Below, one piece after another: positions 42,381 through 51,046 of a DNA stretch of 64,000 bases. This stretch comes from Gemmiger formicilis. Its GTDB lineage: Bacteria > Bacillota > Clostridia > Oscillospirales > Ruminococcaceae. How positions within the stretch are numbered: the first letter of the stretch is position 1; each line of letters opens with the position of its first letter. The stretch lies in contig NZ_FUYF01000011.1 in assembly GCF_900167555.1 (NCBI RefSeq), positions 43,833 through 107,832 on the forward strand, read 5' to 3'. The notes under the pieces are model-generated. The model was not told the origin of the DNA, made no database searches, and saw only the letters and a program-made list of their open reading frames with translations. A program made the translations under genes and the position numbers.

Positions 42381-43004
42381 ATGAAACTTTCCCGCAAGCT
42401 CGCGGCACTGGCGATGGCCGTGCTGCTGGCAGTCAGTCTGACGGCCTGCTCCCCGAAGCAGGTCGCCCAGGATATGGTCGTGCATCTGGTCCACAAGCTG
42501 GGCCTGGTCGAGGAATCCGACGAGGATGACACCGACACCACCACAAAGGCGCCCGCCGGCGGCAGCGTGGAGTTCCCTGCCGAGATGGACACCACCGCGG
42601 CCCGCGTTGTGACCTACCCGGTAGAGGACACGCTGTATGTCTCTTTTAACGGCATTGCCAACCGCTCCACCGAGTATTTCGTGGCGGGCGGCGACAGCAT
42701 GACCGTGACCGGCTACGCCACCACCGAGGCCAGCAACGAGAAATATATGTACTTCAAGATCGCGTTCTGGGAGCTGTCTGACGACAAGACGATGACCAGC
42801 TACGTGCCGGACTCGACGATCTACTACTGCGCCGACGGTGCCGATTACCAGTACAACGTGACCGGCCTGACTGCGGGCAAGCAGTACAAAATCACGATCA
42901 GCTATGACAACGGCAACAAGTATTATGTCACCGGCGGCCTGAAGGTCGAGGGTCTGGGCAGCACCGAGCTGAACACCTACGGCGACGATACGACGACCGG
43001 CTGA
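42381..43004 (+). CDS. Hypothetical lipoprotein
   Basis: 207 residues from the ATG at 42381 (CACGGAGG upstream). Lipobox LTAC gives mature Cys near 21. A charged linker (EESDEDDTDTTTK) is followed by a β-rich domain of about 130 residues with fibronectin-like strand patterns (TLYVSFNGIANRSTEYFVA; YQYNVTGLTAGKQYKITISY). The YNVTGLTAGKQYKITI segment resembles a fibronectin type III C-terminal strand pair. No catalytic motif is seen. It is a single-gene unit with promoter and terminator; function unknown. Confidence 0.75.
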   Translation: MKLSRKLAALAMAVLLAVSLTACSPKQVAQDMVVHLVHKLGLVEESDEDDTDTTTKAPAGGSVEFPAEMDTTAARVVTYPVEDTLYVSFNGIANRSTEYFVAGGDSMTVTGYATTEASNEKYMYFKIAFWELSDDKTMTSYVPDSTIYYCADGADYQYNVTGLTAGKQYKITISYDNGNKYYVTGGLKVEGLGSTELNTYGDDTTTG

Positions 43005-43017
43005 TAACGGCAGCAAT

Positions 43018-43052
43018 GCCGCCCGTGCCGCTTGCGGCAGGGCGGCTTTTTG
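43018..43052 (+). terminator. Terminator after the lipoprotein gene
   Basis: Stem GCCGCCCGTGCCG/CGGCAGGGCGGC followed by TTTTT. Confidence 0.75.
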
Positions 43053-43095
43053 GTTTGTATTGCAGGGACCGCACAACACAGAGAGGAATTGGAAC

Positions 43096-44001
43096 ATGGA
43101 TAAAAAACAGCTGCGCAACACGCTGATGCTTATGGCCTGCGCATTCATCTGGGGCACGGCCTTTGTGGCGCAGAGCGTCGGCAGCGATTATATGGGCCCG
43201 TACACGTTTCTGGCCAGCCGCAGCTGGCTGGCCTGTGCGTTTCTGCTGGGCCTGATGGCCGTGCTGCGCAAGATGGGCAAAACGAACCCCGCCGCGGAGC
43301 CGGGCTTCTGGCAGAACAAAAAAGTGCTGCTGCGCGGCGGTATTTTCTGCGGTGTGGCGCTGTTTGCGGCGTCCGCAGCGCAGCAGATGGGCATTGGCAC
43401 GACCAGCACGGCCAAGGCGGGCTTTATGACGGCGCTCTACGTTGTGCTGGTGCCGGTGGCGGGGGTTTTTCTGGGCAGCCGCCCCGGCGTCAAGCTGTGG
43501 GGCTGTGTCGCGGCCAGCGTCGTGGGGCTGTATCTGCTCTGTCTGGCCGGGCGCGACACGCTGAGCCTGACCGGCGGCGAGTGGCAGCTTTTGGTCTGCG
43601 CGATCCTGTTCACGGCGCAGATCATGCTGGTCAACCATTTCAGCCCGCAGCTCGACGGCATCCAGCTGAGCTTTGTGCAGTTCTTTGTGGTCTCGGTTTT
43701 GTCCACGATCTTCGCGTTTGTCTTTGAGGCCCCGTCGCCCGACCAGTTCCGCGCCGCGGCGGTCTCGATTGCCTATTGCGGCATCATGTCCAGCGGCGTG
43801 GCCTACACGCTGCAGATCGTCGGCCAGAAGGAGCTGGACCCGACGATTGCCAGTCTGGCGATGTGTCTCGAGAGTGTGTTCAGCGCCCTGGCCGGTTGGC
43901 TGATCCTGGGCGAGACGCTCTCTGCCACCGAGCTGTGCGGCTGCGCGCTGATGTTCGGCGCGATTGTGGTGAGTCAGCTGCCGGAGAAAAAGAGAGGCTG
44001 A
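43096..44001 (+). CDS. DMT-superfamily (EamA) transporter
   Basis: 301 residues from the ATG at 43096 (GAGAGGAA upstream). Ten predicted helices arranged as two EamA repeats: LMACAFIWGTAFVAQSVG starts the first, and CAILFTAQIMLVNHF the second. The final repeat has the typical YTLQIVGQKELDPTIASLAM...LAGWLILGE pattern. The family exports or exchanges metabolites; substrate unknown. The stop is followed at once by the 236-bp repeat copy B. Confidence 0.9.
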   Translation: MDKKQLRNTLMLMACAFIWGTAFVAQSVGSDYMGPYTFLASRSWLACAFLLGLMAVLRKMGKTNPAAEPGFWQNKKVLLRGGIFCGVALFAASAAQQMGIGTTSTAKAGFMTALYVVLVPVAGVFLGSRPGVKLWGCVAASVVGLYLLCLAGRDTLSLTGGEWQLLVCAILFTAQIMLVNHFSPQLDGIQLSFVQFFVVSVLSTIFAFVFEAPSPDQFRAAAVSIAYCGIMSSGVAYTLQIVGQKELDPTIASLAMCLESVFSALAGWLILGETLSATELCGCALMFGAIVVSQLPEKKRG

Positions 44002-44007
44002 CCCGGG

Positions 44008-44243
44008 AACGGCAGCCTCCCGGGAACTCGCTTTCTTTTGGCAGCAAAAGAAAGCTTGGCAAAGAAAACTGCCGCTGTTTCGACGCAGCGGACCCGCGAC
44101 TTAGGGGCTGCACGCCCCTAAGAACCCCAAAGCGGAGGTCGGAAGGGGCGGGGGCTAAACGAAAGCAGTATTACTTTTCGTTCTTAACGCCCCCGCCCCT
44201 TCCTCCACCTTAAACTCGGGAGTTCCCCCGAACCCCCGCAGGG
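44008..44243. repeat. 236-bp multi-hairpin repeat, copy B
   Basis: Same length and order of inverted repeats as 2551-2786. Differences cluster in loops and in paired positions of the first stem (GCTTTCTTTTGG versus GTTCTTTCTTTTG). Confidence 0.75.
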
Positions 44244-44249
44244 ATGAAC

Positions 44250-44490
44250 GGCAGCTCTGTAGGGGCGGCATATATGCCGCCCGCAACCTACCGCGGCAAC
44301 CCGTCAACGGGAAAGGGGGGGCGGGCTGCTGCCCTCCCTCGCCCCTCTCGTTCGCAACCCATTCACAGCAGTCCGTAGGGGCCGGGCATGCCCGGCCCGC
44401 CACCTTGCCATTACCGCCCATGTGTCTTTTGCATCGTAGGGAGGGGTCTTGACCCCTCCGCGGGGCGTCGGGGACGCCGCCCCCCACAAC
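44250..44490. repeat. REP-like units with composite pair, copy 2
   Basis: GTAGGGGCGGCATATATGCC (44260), then the composite: a GTAGGGG unit with core CCGGGCATGCCCGG (44376), linker CCACCTTGCCATTACCGCCC, and GTAGGGAGGGGTCTTGACCC (44437), ending with GGGGCGTCGGGGACGCCGCC. No gene in 44244-44545. Confidence 0.75.
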
Positions 44491-44545
44491 ATTCACCGCA
44501 ACCCTTCCTTAACAACCATCCTACCCCCACCGCAAGGAGCCACCC

Positions 44546-46297
44546 ATGCAAGATCTGCGCAAAATCTTCCGTTATGCCCGCCCGTACCGGCGCGATCTGT
44601 TCGCGGCGGTGGGGCTGATCTTTATTGAATGTATCTTTGAAATGGTCATCCCCGTCCTGATGTCCACCCTCGTGGATGACGGCGTGCCCGCCCATAATAT
44701 GGCCGTCATCTTCCGGCAGGGCGGGCTGATGATTTTGTGCGCGGTGCTCGCGCTCATCACGGGGCTGCTGTATGCGCGGTTCGCGGCGCGGTTCGCAAAC
44801 GGGTTCGCGGCGGAGCTGCGCATGGCGGAGTATGCCGCCGTGCAGAAATTCGACTTCGCCAACCTCGACCACTTCTCCGATGCGTCCCTCGTCACCCGCA
44901 TGACCACCGACGTCACGGTCATGCTCAACGCCGTCAACGCCGGTCTGCGTCCGCTGGTGCGCAGCCCGGTCATGCTCTGCATGGGGCTGGCGATGGCCTG
45001 CGTGCTCAGCCCGCGGCTGACGATTGTATTCCTCGTCACAACGCCGATCCTGGCCGCCGTCCTCGCCTGGATCGTCACAAAGGTCGGCCCGCTCTATGGC
45101 CGCCAGCAGAGCGCCGTGGATCACCTGAATGGCCGCATCCAAGAGTCCCTGACCGCCATCCGCGCCATCAAGGCGTTCGTCCGCGGCGACTACGAGAACG
45201 CCCAGTTCGACACCGTCAACACGGAATTAAGCGATGCTTCGACGGAAACCTTCCGCTATGCTGTCCTCAACCTGCCAGCGTTCCAGACCGTCATGTATAC
45301 GGCCATCGTCTGCATCCTTTGGTTCGGCGGCAAGTATATCCTCGTCGGCACGATGTCCGTCGGCCAGCTGACGGCGTTTTTGAGCTATGTTTTGCAGGTG
45401 CTCAACTCGGTCATGATGTTCTCCGGCGTCTTTCTGCAGATGTCCCGCTCGCTGGCCAGCGCCCGCCGCATCCGTGAGGTCCTGACCGAGACGCCCGACC
45501 TTGCGAATGCCGCCGCGCCGGTGGACACCATCCCCGACGGCCAAATCGACTTTGACCACGTCAGCTTCAAATACAACGCCAAAGCGGAGAAAAATGCCCT
45601 CTCCGACATCACGCTCCACATTCCGGCAGGTGCGACGGTGGGCATCATCGGCGGCACGGGCGCGGCCAAAACGACGCTCGTCCAGCTCATTCCGCGCCTG
45701 TACGACGCCACCGAGGGCACGGTCCGGGTCGGCGGGCGCGACGTCCGCGGCTACGACGTGAACGCCCTGCGGGACGCCGTCGGCATCGTGCTGCAAAAGA
45801 ACCTGCTGTTCTCCGGCACGATCCGCGACAACCTGAAATGGGGCGATCCCGACGCGACGGACGACGACCTCTGGGCCGCCTGCCGCGCCGCCCGTGCGGA
45901 CGAATTTTTGTCCCGGATGCCCGACGGCCTTGACACCGACCTGGGCCAGGGCGGGTGCAACGTCTCGGGCGGGCAGAAGCAGCGCCTCTGCATCGCGCGG
46001 ACGCTGCTCAAGCACCCGAAGGTGCTGATTTTCGACGACTCCACCAGCGCCGTGGACACGGCGACAGAGTCGGGCATCCGCCATGCGCTGGCCGGACTGG
46101 GCAGCGTGACCAAGCTCATCATTGCCCAGCGCATCACGTCGGTGCAGAGTGCCGACCTCATCGTCATTCTGGACGACGGGCGGCTGCATGCCGTGGGCAC
46201 GCATGACGAGCTGCTGGCAAAAGATACGATCTATCAGGAAATTTACCATTCCCAGATGAAAGGGGGCGACGCAGATGGCGAAGCCATTCGGCGGTAA
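44546..46297 (+). CDS. ABC exporter half-transporter with degenerate ATP site
   Basis: 583 residues: six-helix type-1 exporter domain (~1-310), then the nucleotide-binding domain. Walker A reads GGTGAAKT, with the usual last Gly replaced by Ala. The signature is NVSGGQKQRLCIART, and Walker B is LIFDDSTSAVD with Asp instead of the catalytic Glu. Such changes mark the non-hydrolysing partner of a heterodimeric exporter (BmrC/D, LmrC/D kind). The next gene, overlapping by 23 bp, has canonical motifs. Substrate unknown; drugs or peptides are typical. Confidence 0.93.
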   Translation: MQDLRKIFRYARPYRRDLFAAVGLIFIECIFEMVIPVLMSTLVDDGVPAHNMAVIFRQGGLMILCAVLALITGLLYARFAARFANGFAAELRMAEYAAVQKFDFANLDHFSDASLVTRMTTDVTVMLNAVNAGLRPLVRSPVMLCMGLAMACVLSPRLTIVFLVTTPILAAVLAWIVTKVGPLYGRQQSAVDHLNGRIQESLTAIRAIKAFVRGDYENAQFDTVNTELSDASTETFRYAVLNLPAFQTVMYTAIVCILWFGGKYILVGTMSVGQLTAFLSYVLQVLNSVMMFSGVFLQMSRSLASARRIREVLTETPDLANAAAPVDTIPDGQIDFDHVSFKYNAKAEKNALSDITLHIPAGATVGIIGGTGAAKTTLVQLIPRLYDATEGTVRVGGRDVRGYDVNALRDAVGIVLQKNLLFSGTIRDNLKWGDPDATDDDLWAACRAARADEFLSRMPDGLDTDLGQGGCNVSGGQKQRLCIARTLLKHPKVLIFDDSTSAVDTATESGIRHALAGLGSVTKLIIAQRITSVQSADLIVILDDGRLHAVGTHDELLAKDTIYQEIYHSQMKGGDADGEAIRR

Positions 46298-48131
46298 GCG
46301 CCCGCAGGACCTGCGGCACACGCTGCGCCGCTTCATGGACTATCTGGGCCGCCACAAAATCATGCTCGGCGTCGTCGGCCTGCTGGCGGCGGTCAGTGCG
46401 CTGGCCGCGCTGCTGGGCACCTACATGATCCGCCCCATCGTCAACGGCGTGCTGGAAAACGGCAGCGCCGCCTATCTGGCCGGCGTTGTGGCGCTGACCG
46501 CGGGCATCTACATCGTCGGCGCACTGTCTACCTTGGGCTACACCCAGCTCATGGTCCGTGCCGCGCAGAAGATTTTGCAGGACATCCGCCGCGACCTGTT
46601 CGCACATCTGCAGACGCTGCCGCTGCACTACTTTGACACGAACCGCAAGGGCGATCTGATGAGCCTGTTCACGAACGACGTGGACACGATCTCGGACGCG
46701 CTGAACAACAGCTTTGCGGTGGTCATCCAGACCTTTATTCAGGTCGCAGGCACGCTGCTTTTGCTGTTCGTCCTCAACTGGCGGCTCTCGCTGCTGGTGG
46801 TCGTTGGCTATATTGCCATGTTCTGGTATATCAACTACTCGACACAGCGCAGCCGCGCCTTTTATGCGCGCCAGCAGGCCAGCCTCGGTGAGCTGGACGC
46901 CTACATGGAGGAGATGATCGCCGGGCAGAAGGTCGTCAAGGTGTTCAACCACCAGCAGGCCGACATGGCCGCCTTTGCCGCCCGCAACGAAAAGCTGCGC
47001 GAGGCAGGCACCGGCGCGCAGAGCTACGCCGCCACGATGATTCCCGCCGTCGTCAGCATCGGCTACCTGAACTACGCGGTCATTGCGGTGGTCGGCGGCC
47101 TCATGGTCATGTGGGGCTGGTCCGACCTCGGCAGCCTGGCCAGCTATCTGGTCTTTGTGCGCCAGACGACGCTGCCCATCAACCAGCTGACCCAGCAGGG
47201 CAACTTCCTGCTGGCGGCGCTGGCGGGTGCGGAGCGTATCTTCACGGTCATGGAGGAAAAGCCGGAGATCGACGAGGGCACGGTGGAGCTGGTCAGCGTG
47301 CGGGAAAACAGCGACGGTACGCTGACCGAGTGCGCCGGGAACACGGGCCGCTGGGCCTGGTGTGACCGCCGCCGTCCCGACGTCCCGCTCGAGCCGCTGC
47401 ACGGCGACGTGCGGTTCCACGACGTCAGCTTTGGCTATACGCCGGACCGGATGATTCTGCAGAACCTCTCGCTCTACGCCAAGCCGGGGCAAAAAATTGC
47501 CTTTGTCGGCTCCACGGGCGCGGGCAAGACCACGATTACCAACCTCATCAACCGCTTTTATGAGGTGTCGGGCGGGTCCATCACCTACGACGGCATGGAT
47601 GTGCGGCTCATCAAGAAAAACGACCTGCGCCGCTCGCTGGGCGTCGTCTTGCAGGACACCCACCTGTTCACCGGCACGGTGGCGGACAACATCCGCTTCG
47701 GCAAGCTGGACGCGACGCAGGCGGAAATTGAAAAGGCGGCCAAAATTGCGAACGCCGACTCCTTCATCCGCCGCCTGCCGCAGGGCTACAACACGATGGT
47801 GACGAGCGACGGCGCAAACCTGAGCCAGGGACAGCGCCAGCTGCTGGCCATCGCCCGCGCCGCCGTCGCCGACCCGCCGGTGCTGATTCTGGACGAGGCC
47901 ACGTCGAGCATCGACACCCGCACCGAGGCGCTGATCCAGAAGGGCATGGACGGCCTGATGGAGGGCCGCACGGTGTTTGTCATCGCGCACCGGCTTTCCA
48001 CGGTGCGCAACGCGGACGCCATCATCGTGCTGGAGCATGGCCATATCATCGAGCGCGGCACCCACGACGAGCTGCTGGCCAAAAAGGGCGAGTATTACCA
48101 GCTGTATCACGGGATGTTTGAGCTGGCGTAA
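46275..48131 (+). CDS. ABC exporter half-transporter with canonical ATP site
   Basis: 618 residues: six-helix domain (~1-330), a short insertion typical of these heterodimers (GRWAWCDRRRPDVP near 360), then the NBD with Walker A GSTGAGKTT (~412), signature LSQGQRQLLAIARA and Walker B LILDEATSSID with the catalytic Glu. It pairs with the upstream degenerate subunit. The ATG at 46275 follows AAAGGGGG inside the previous gene. CTTCCCC/GGGAGG-type repeats follow. Confidence 0.93.
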   Translation: MAKPFGGKRPQDLRHTLRRFMDYLGRHKIMLGVVGLLAAVSALAALLGTYMIRPIVNGVLENGSAAYLAGVVALTAGIYIVGALSTLGYTQLMVRAAQKILQDIRRDLFAHLQTLPLHYFDTNRKGDLMSLFTNDVDTISDALNNSFAVVIQTFIQVAGTLLLLFVLNWRLSLLVVVGYIAMFWYINYSTQRSRAFYARQQASLGELDAYMEEMIAGQKVVKVFNHQQADMAAFAARNEKLREAGTGAQSYAATMIPAVVSIGYLNYAVIAVVGGLMVMWGWSDLGSLASYLVFVRQTTLPINQLTQQGNFLLAALAGAERIFTVMEEKPEIDEGTVELVSVRENSDGTLTECAGNTGRWAWCDRRRPDVPLEPLHGDVRFHDVSFGYTPDRMILQNLSLYAKPGQKIAFVGSTGAGKTTITNLINRFYEVSGGSITYDGMDVRLIKKNDLRRSLGVVLQDTHLFTGTVADNIRFGKLDATQAEIEKAAKIANADSFIRRLPQGYNTMVTSDGANLSQGQRQLLAIARAAVADPPVLILDEATSSIDTRTEALIQKGMDGLMEGRTVFVIAHRLSTVRNADAIIVLEHGHIIERGTHDELLAKKGEYYQLYHGMFELA

Positions 48132-48135
48132 AGAT

Positions 48136-48330
48136 TCATGCCTCCCTCTGCGAGGGAGGTGCCCCGAAGGGGCGGAGGGAGAGAACCTTGCAATAGCCCG
48201 AAATGCTTCGGATTGCCGCAAGGTTCTCTCCCCCACCGCCTGCGGGCGGAGCCCTTCGGGCCCGGGCCCCTCTGTCGCTTCGCGACATCTCCCCACACCG
48301 TGGGGAGTCACCCTCGCAGAGGGGGCCAAG
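48136..48330. repeat. Large imperfect palindromic repeat (GAGGGAGGTGCC family)
   Basis: Starts CCTCCCTCTGCGAGGGAGGT, contains GAGAACCTTGCAATAGCCCG and its inverse GCCGCAAGGTTCTC around CGAAATGCTTCGG, and ends CCCTCGCAGAGGGGGCC. The ends are inverted, so the whole can fold on itself. Confidence 0.65.
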
Positions 48331-48391
48331 AGAAAAACCTCCCCCGGAGAGATCCGTGGGAGGGTAAACCTTGCGAGAGGAGCATTTACAA

Positions 48392-49501
48392 ATGGAAAAG
48401 ATCAGGAAAAATTTCGGCTTCGGCTGTATGCGCCTGCCCATGATCGGCGAGGACGTCGATATGGAGCAGACGAAACAGATGGTGGACTGCTTTTTGGAGC
48501 AGGGCTTCAATTATTTTGACACGGCCCACGGCTACCTTCAGGGCAAGAGCGAGCTGGCCCTGAAGGAGTGCCTGACCAGCCGTTACCCGCGGGAGGACTA
48601 TGTCCTGACCAACAAGCTGAGCGGGTCCTATTTTAAAAAGGAAGAGGACATCCGCCCGTTCTTTGAGAGCCAGCTTGCAGCCTGCGGCGTGGACTACTTT
48701 GACTTTTATTTAATGCATTCCCAGAGCACGACAAACTACCAGCACTACAGGGACTGCCGCGCCTATGAGACGGCCTTCGCCCTCAAGGCCGAGGGCAAGG
48801 TCCGCCATGTGGGCATCTCGTTCCATGACCGCGCCGCCGTGCTGGAGCAGATTCTGACCGACTATCCGGCCATCGAGGTCGTGCAGATCCAGTTCAATTA
48901 TCTGGACTATGACGACGTGGCCGTCCAGAGCCGCAAGTGCTATGAGGTCTGCCGCAGGCATGGCAAGCCCGTGCTGGTCATGGAGCCGGTCAAGGGCGGC
49001 AGCCTTGTCAACCTGCCCGACGACGCAAAAGCCGTGCTGGACGCCCTGCACGGCGGCAGCCCCGCCAGCTATGCCATCCGGTTTGCCGCGGGCTTCCCCG
49101 GTATGCTGATGGTGCTGTCCGGCATGAGCAGCATGGAGCAGATGCAGGACAACCTGAGCTACATGAAGGACTTTACGCCGCTGAACGATGCCGAGCGTAC
49201 CGCCGTTTCCAAGGTGGTGGAGATCTTCCGCAAGCAGGATCTGATCCCCTGCACGTCCTGCCGCTACTGCACCGACGGCTGCCCGAAGCATATCTCCATC
49301 CCCGACCTGTTCGCCATCATGAACGCGAAGCACACCCACCACGACTGGAACGCGGACTACTACTATGAGGATGTCCACACCGGGCCCGGCTCCCGCGCCT
49401 CGGACTGCATCCGCTGCGGCCAGTGCGAGCGCGTCTGCCCCCAGCACCTGCCCATCAGGCAGCTGCTGCAGGATGTGGCGAAGGAGTTTGAGAAGGGGTA
49501 A
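48392..49501 (+). CDS. Aldo/keto reductase with two C-terminal 4Fe-4S clusters
   Basis: 369 residues from the ATG at 48392 (GAGAGGAG upstream). TIM-barrel aldo/keto reductase domain: FGFGCMRLP, FNYFDTAHGY (catalytic Asp/Tyr), DYVLTNKLSG (Lys), DYFDFYLMHS (His) and RHVGISFHD. The C-terminus adds two ferredoxin motifs, CTSCRYCTDGCPK (~289-301) and CIRCGQCERVCPQ (~340-352). This architecture is common in clostridia, but its substrate is unknown. It is a monocistronic gene ended by a strong terminator. Confidence 0.94.
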   Translation: MEKIRKNFGFGCMRLPMIGEDVDMEQTKQMVDCFLEQGFNYFDTAHGYLQGKSELALKECLTSRYPREDYVLTNKLSGSYFKKEEDIRPFFESQLAACGVDYFDFYLMHSQSTTNYQHYRDCRAYETAFALKAEGKVRHVGISFHDRAAVLEQILTDYPAIEVVQIQFNYLDYDDVAVQSRKCYEVCRRHGKPVLVMEPVKGGSLVNLPDDAKAVLDALHGGSPASYAIRFAAGFPGMLMVLSGMSSMEQMQDNLSYMKDFTPLNDAERTAVSKVVEIFRKQDLIPCTSCRYCTDGCPKHISIPDLFAIMNAKHTHHDWNADYYYEDVHTGPGSRASDCIRCGQCERVCPQHLPIRQLLQDVAKEFEKG

Positions 49502-49514
49502 AACAACATATCAG

Positions 49515-49565
49515 AAACAACGCCGTCTTCATTCGGAATTCTCCCGAATGAAGGCGGCGTTTGTT
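49515..49565 (+). terminator. Terminator after the aldo/keto reductase gene
   Basis: Long stem CGCCGTCTTCATTCGG/CCGAATGAAGGCGGCG with AACAA/TTGTT continuing it. Confidence 0.75.
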
Positions 49566-49614
49566 AATATGGCAAATGTATGTTGCACAACAGTATCATA
49601 AGACTGCAACATAT

Positions 49615-49649
49615 AAACAAAAAAGGTCACTTGCAATCGCAAGTGACCT
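49615..49649 (-). terminator. Terminator of tRNA-Arg
   Basis: Perfect hairpin AAGGTCACTTGC/GCAAGTGACCTT, loop AATC, with the T-run on the minus strand right after the tRNA 3' end. Confidence 0.85.
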
Positions 49650-49726
49650 TGGTGCGCCGGAAGGGACTCGAACCCCCGACCTTCTGATTCGTAGTCAGAC
49701 ACTCTATCCAGCTGAGCTACCGGCGC
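49650..49726 (-). tRNA. tRNA-Arg (anticodon ACG)
   Basis: On the minus strand: acceptor GCGCCGG pairs with CCGGCGC, discriminator A, CCA encoded. D-arm TAGCTCAGCTGGATAGAG, anticodon stem-loop TCTGA-CTACGAA-TCAGA (ACG), T-arm GGTTCGAGTCC. ACG is expected to be deaminated to ICG and read CGU, CGC and CGA. Confidence 0.97.
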
Positions 49727-49762
49727 ATATTCTCTTGGCGTTCTCGCCGGAGAACGTGTTTT

Positions 49763-49791
49763 ATTATAGCGCCCGCCGCCCGGAAAGTCAA
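49763..49791 (-). promoter_or_regulatory. Promoter of tRNA-Arg
   Basis: Minus strand: -35 TTGACT (49786-49791), 17-bp spacer, -10 TATAAT (49763-49768), GC-rich spacer as in stable-RNA promoters. Confidence 0.75.
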
Positions 49792-49904
49792 GCGTTTTTT
49801 TCAAAAAACTCAAAAAATTCTGCAAATGGGCATCTTTCACGAAAATCAGCAGCCTGCGGGGCGGGTTTTCAGCTCTTTGCCGTTGTCTGAAAACGAACAT
49901 CGAA

Positions 49905-49933
49905 TTGACAAATACTTTGCAACATTTTATAAT
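49905..49933 (+). promoter_or_regulatory. Consensus promoter of the opp operon
   Basis: -35 TTGACA (49905-49910), 17-bp spacer, -10 TATAAT (49928-49933), both perfect. The leader to oppB is about 175 bases. Confidence 0.8.
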
Positions 49934-49957
49934 ATAGAGTAGATTTCGGATTACGAA

Positions 49958-49995
49958 CGATGGCGTTTGCAATCGCAGCCGCCATCGGCTTTTTT
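49958..49995 (+). terminator. Terminator-like hairpin in the opp leader (possible attenuator)
   Basis: CGATGGC (49958-49964) pairs with GCCATCG (49981-49987), followed after GC by TTTTTT. It lies between the promoter and oppB and overlaps the first codons of a 33-codon ORF. Confidence 0.5.
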
Positions 49996-50061
49996 ATTCT
50001 CCAGTCTGTCCGCCTGTTGCGCACAAGCGTGTACGCACGGTACAGAGCGTTAAACGAATAA
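49960..50061 (+). CDS. 33-codon ORF in the opp leader (possible leader peptide)
   Basis: ATG at 49960 to TAA at 50059-50061. It starts MAFAIAAAIGFFILQSVRLL and ends YARYRALNE: a short hydrophobic helix and a basic tail with five Arg codons. No clear ribosome site precedes it. Its first codons form the left arm of the leader hairpin, so if translated it could couple translation to attenuation. It may equally be chance. No family is recognised. Confidence 0.3.
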   Translation: MAFAIAAAIGFFILQSVRLLRTSVYARYRALNE

Positions 50062-50114
50062 ACCGAAATCGACCCCAATTTGTATTCCATTAAGAAACGG
50101 AGTGGCACAAAACC

Positions 50115-51032
50115 ATGGCGAAGTACATCGTCAAGCGCGTGGCAATGGGCATTTTCAGCGTGTTCATCGTCGCGACCCTTACCTTTTTCATCATGAACCT
50201 GGTCCCCGGCGGCCCGTTCGTGGCGGAAAAGTCCATCAGCAAAGCAGCCCAGCAGGCCCTGGCCGAAAAATACGGCCTCGATAAGCCCCTCGGCGTGCAG
50301 TACCTTAATTATATGAACAGCCTGATCCATGGCGATATGGGCCTGAGCCTGAAACAGCGAGGCCGTACCGTCAACCAGATCATCTTCTCCAAGCTGCCGG
50401 TCTCGGCCCGTACCGCCGGTCTGGCTGTGGTCGTCGCGCTCTGCGTCGGCATTCCGCTGGGCTGTCTGTCCGCGTATAACCGAGGGAAGTGGGCCGATAA
50501 TCTGATCATCGTGTTTGCCACCTGCGGCATCGCCATCCCGAGCTTTATCTCAAGCGTCGTGCTTTTGTACACCTTCGGCATGAACCTGAAGCTCCTGCCC
50601 ACCGTCGGCCTGAATGAACCGGCGGCCTACATCATGCCCGTGACGGCGCTGGCGATTTATCCCACCGCCTACATCACCCGCCTGATGCGCTCCAGCCTGC
50701 TGGACGTCATGGGTCAGGACTACATGCGCACCGCCCGCGCCAAGGGTGTTTCCAGTGTGAAGATCCTCTTCAAGCACGCGCTGCGCAACGCGATCCTGCC
50801 TGTCATCACTTATGTCGGCCCCATGCTGGCAGGCCTGATGACCGGCTCCTTCGTCGTGGAGAAGATCTTCTCCATCCCGGGTCTGGGCCGCGACTTCGTG
50901 TCCGCCATCACGAACCGTGACTACATGATGATCATGGGCACCACAATCCTGCTGGCGACCCTCGTCATCGTTGCGAACGTCGTTGTTGACATCCTGTATA
51001 AGATCATCGACCCGCGCATCAAGCTGAAGTAA
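50115..51032 (+). CDS. oppB: Oligopeptide ABC transporter permease OppB/DppB
   Basis: 305 residues. The start MAKYIVKRVAMGIFSVFIVATL is the standard family N-terminus. Six helices; EAA loop DYMRTARAKGVSSVKILFKHALRNAILPV. It forms the channel with OppC for peptide uptake. First gene of oppBCDF behind a consensus promoter and leader hairpin. The ribosome site (AACGGAG) is modest. Confidence 0.95.
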   Translation: MAKYIVKRVAMGIFSVFIVATLTFFIMNLVPGGPFVAEKSISKAAQQALAEKYGLDKPLGVQYLNYMNSLIHGDMGLSLKQRGRTVNQIIFSKLPVSARTAGLAVVVALCVGIPLGCLSAYNRGKWADNLIIVFATCGIAIPSFISSVVLLYTFGMNLKLLPTVGLNEPAAYIMPVTALAIYPTAYITRLMRSSLLDVMGQDYMRTARAKGVSSVKILFKHALRNAILPVITYVGPMLAGLMTGSFVVEKIFSIPGLGRDFVSAITNRDYMMIMGTTILLATLVIVANVVVDILYKIIDPRIKLK

Positions 51033-51046
51033 GGAGGAGCAGACAC

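Noticed and set aside
45650..46040. Degenerate Walker motifs of the first ABC exporter subunit as a sign of a pseudogene
   Set aside because: The pattern is normal for one half of heterodimeric exporters and the reading frame is intact.
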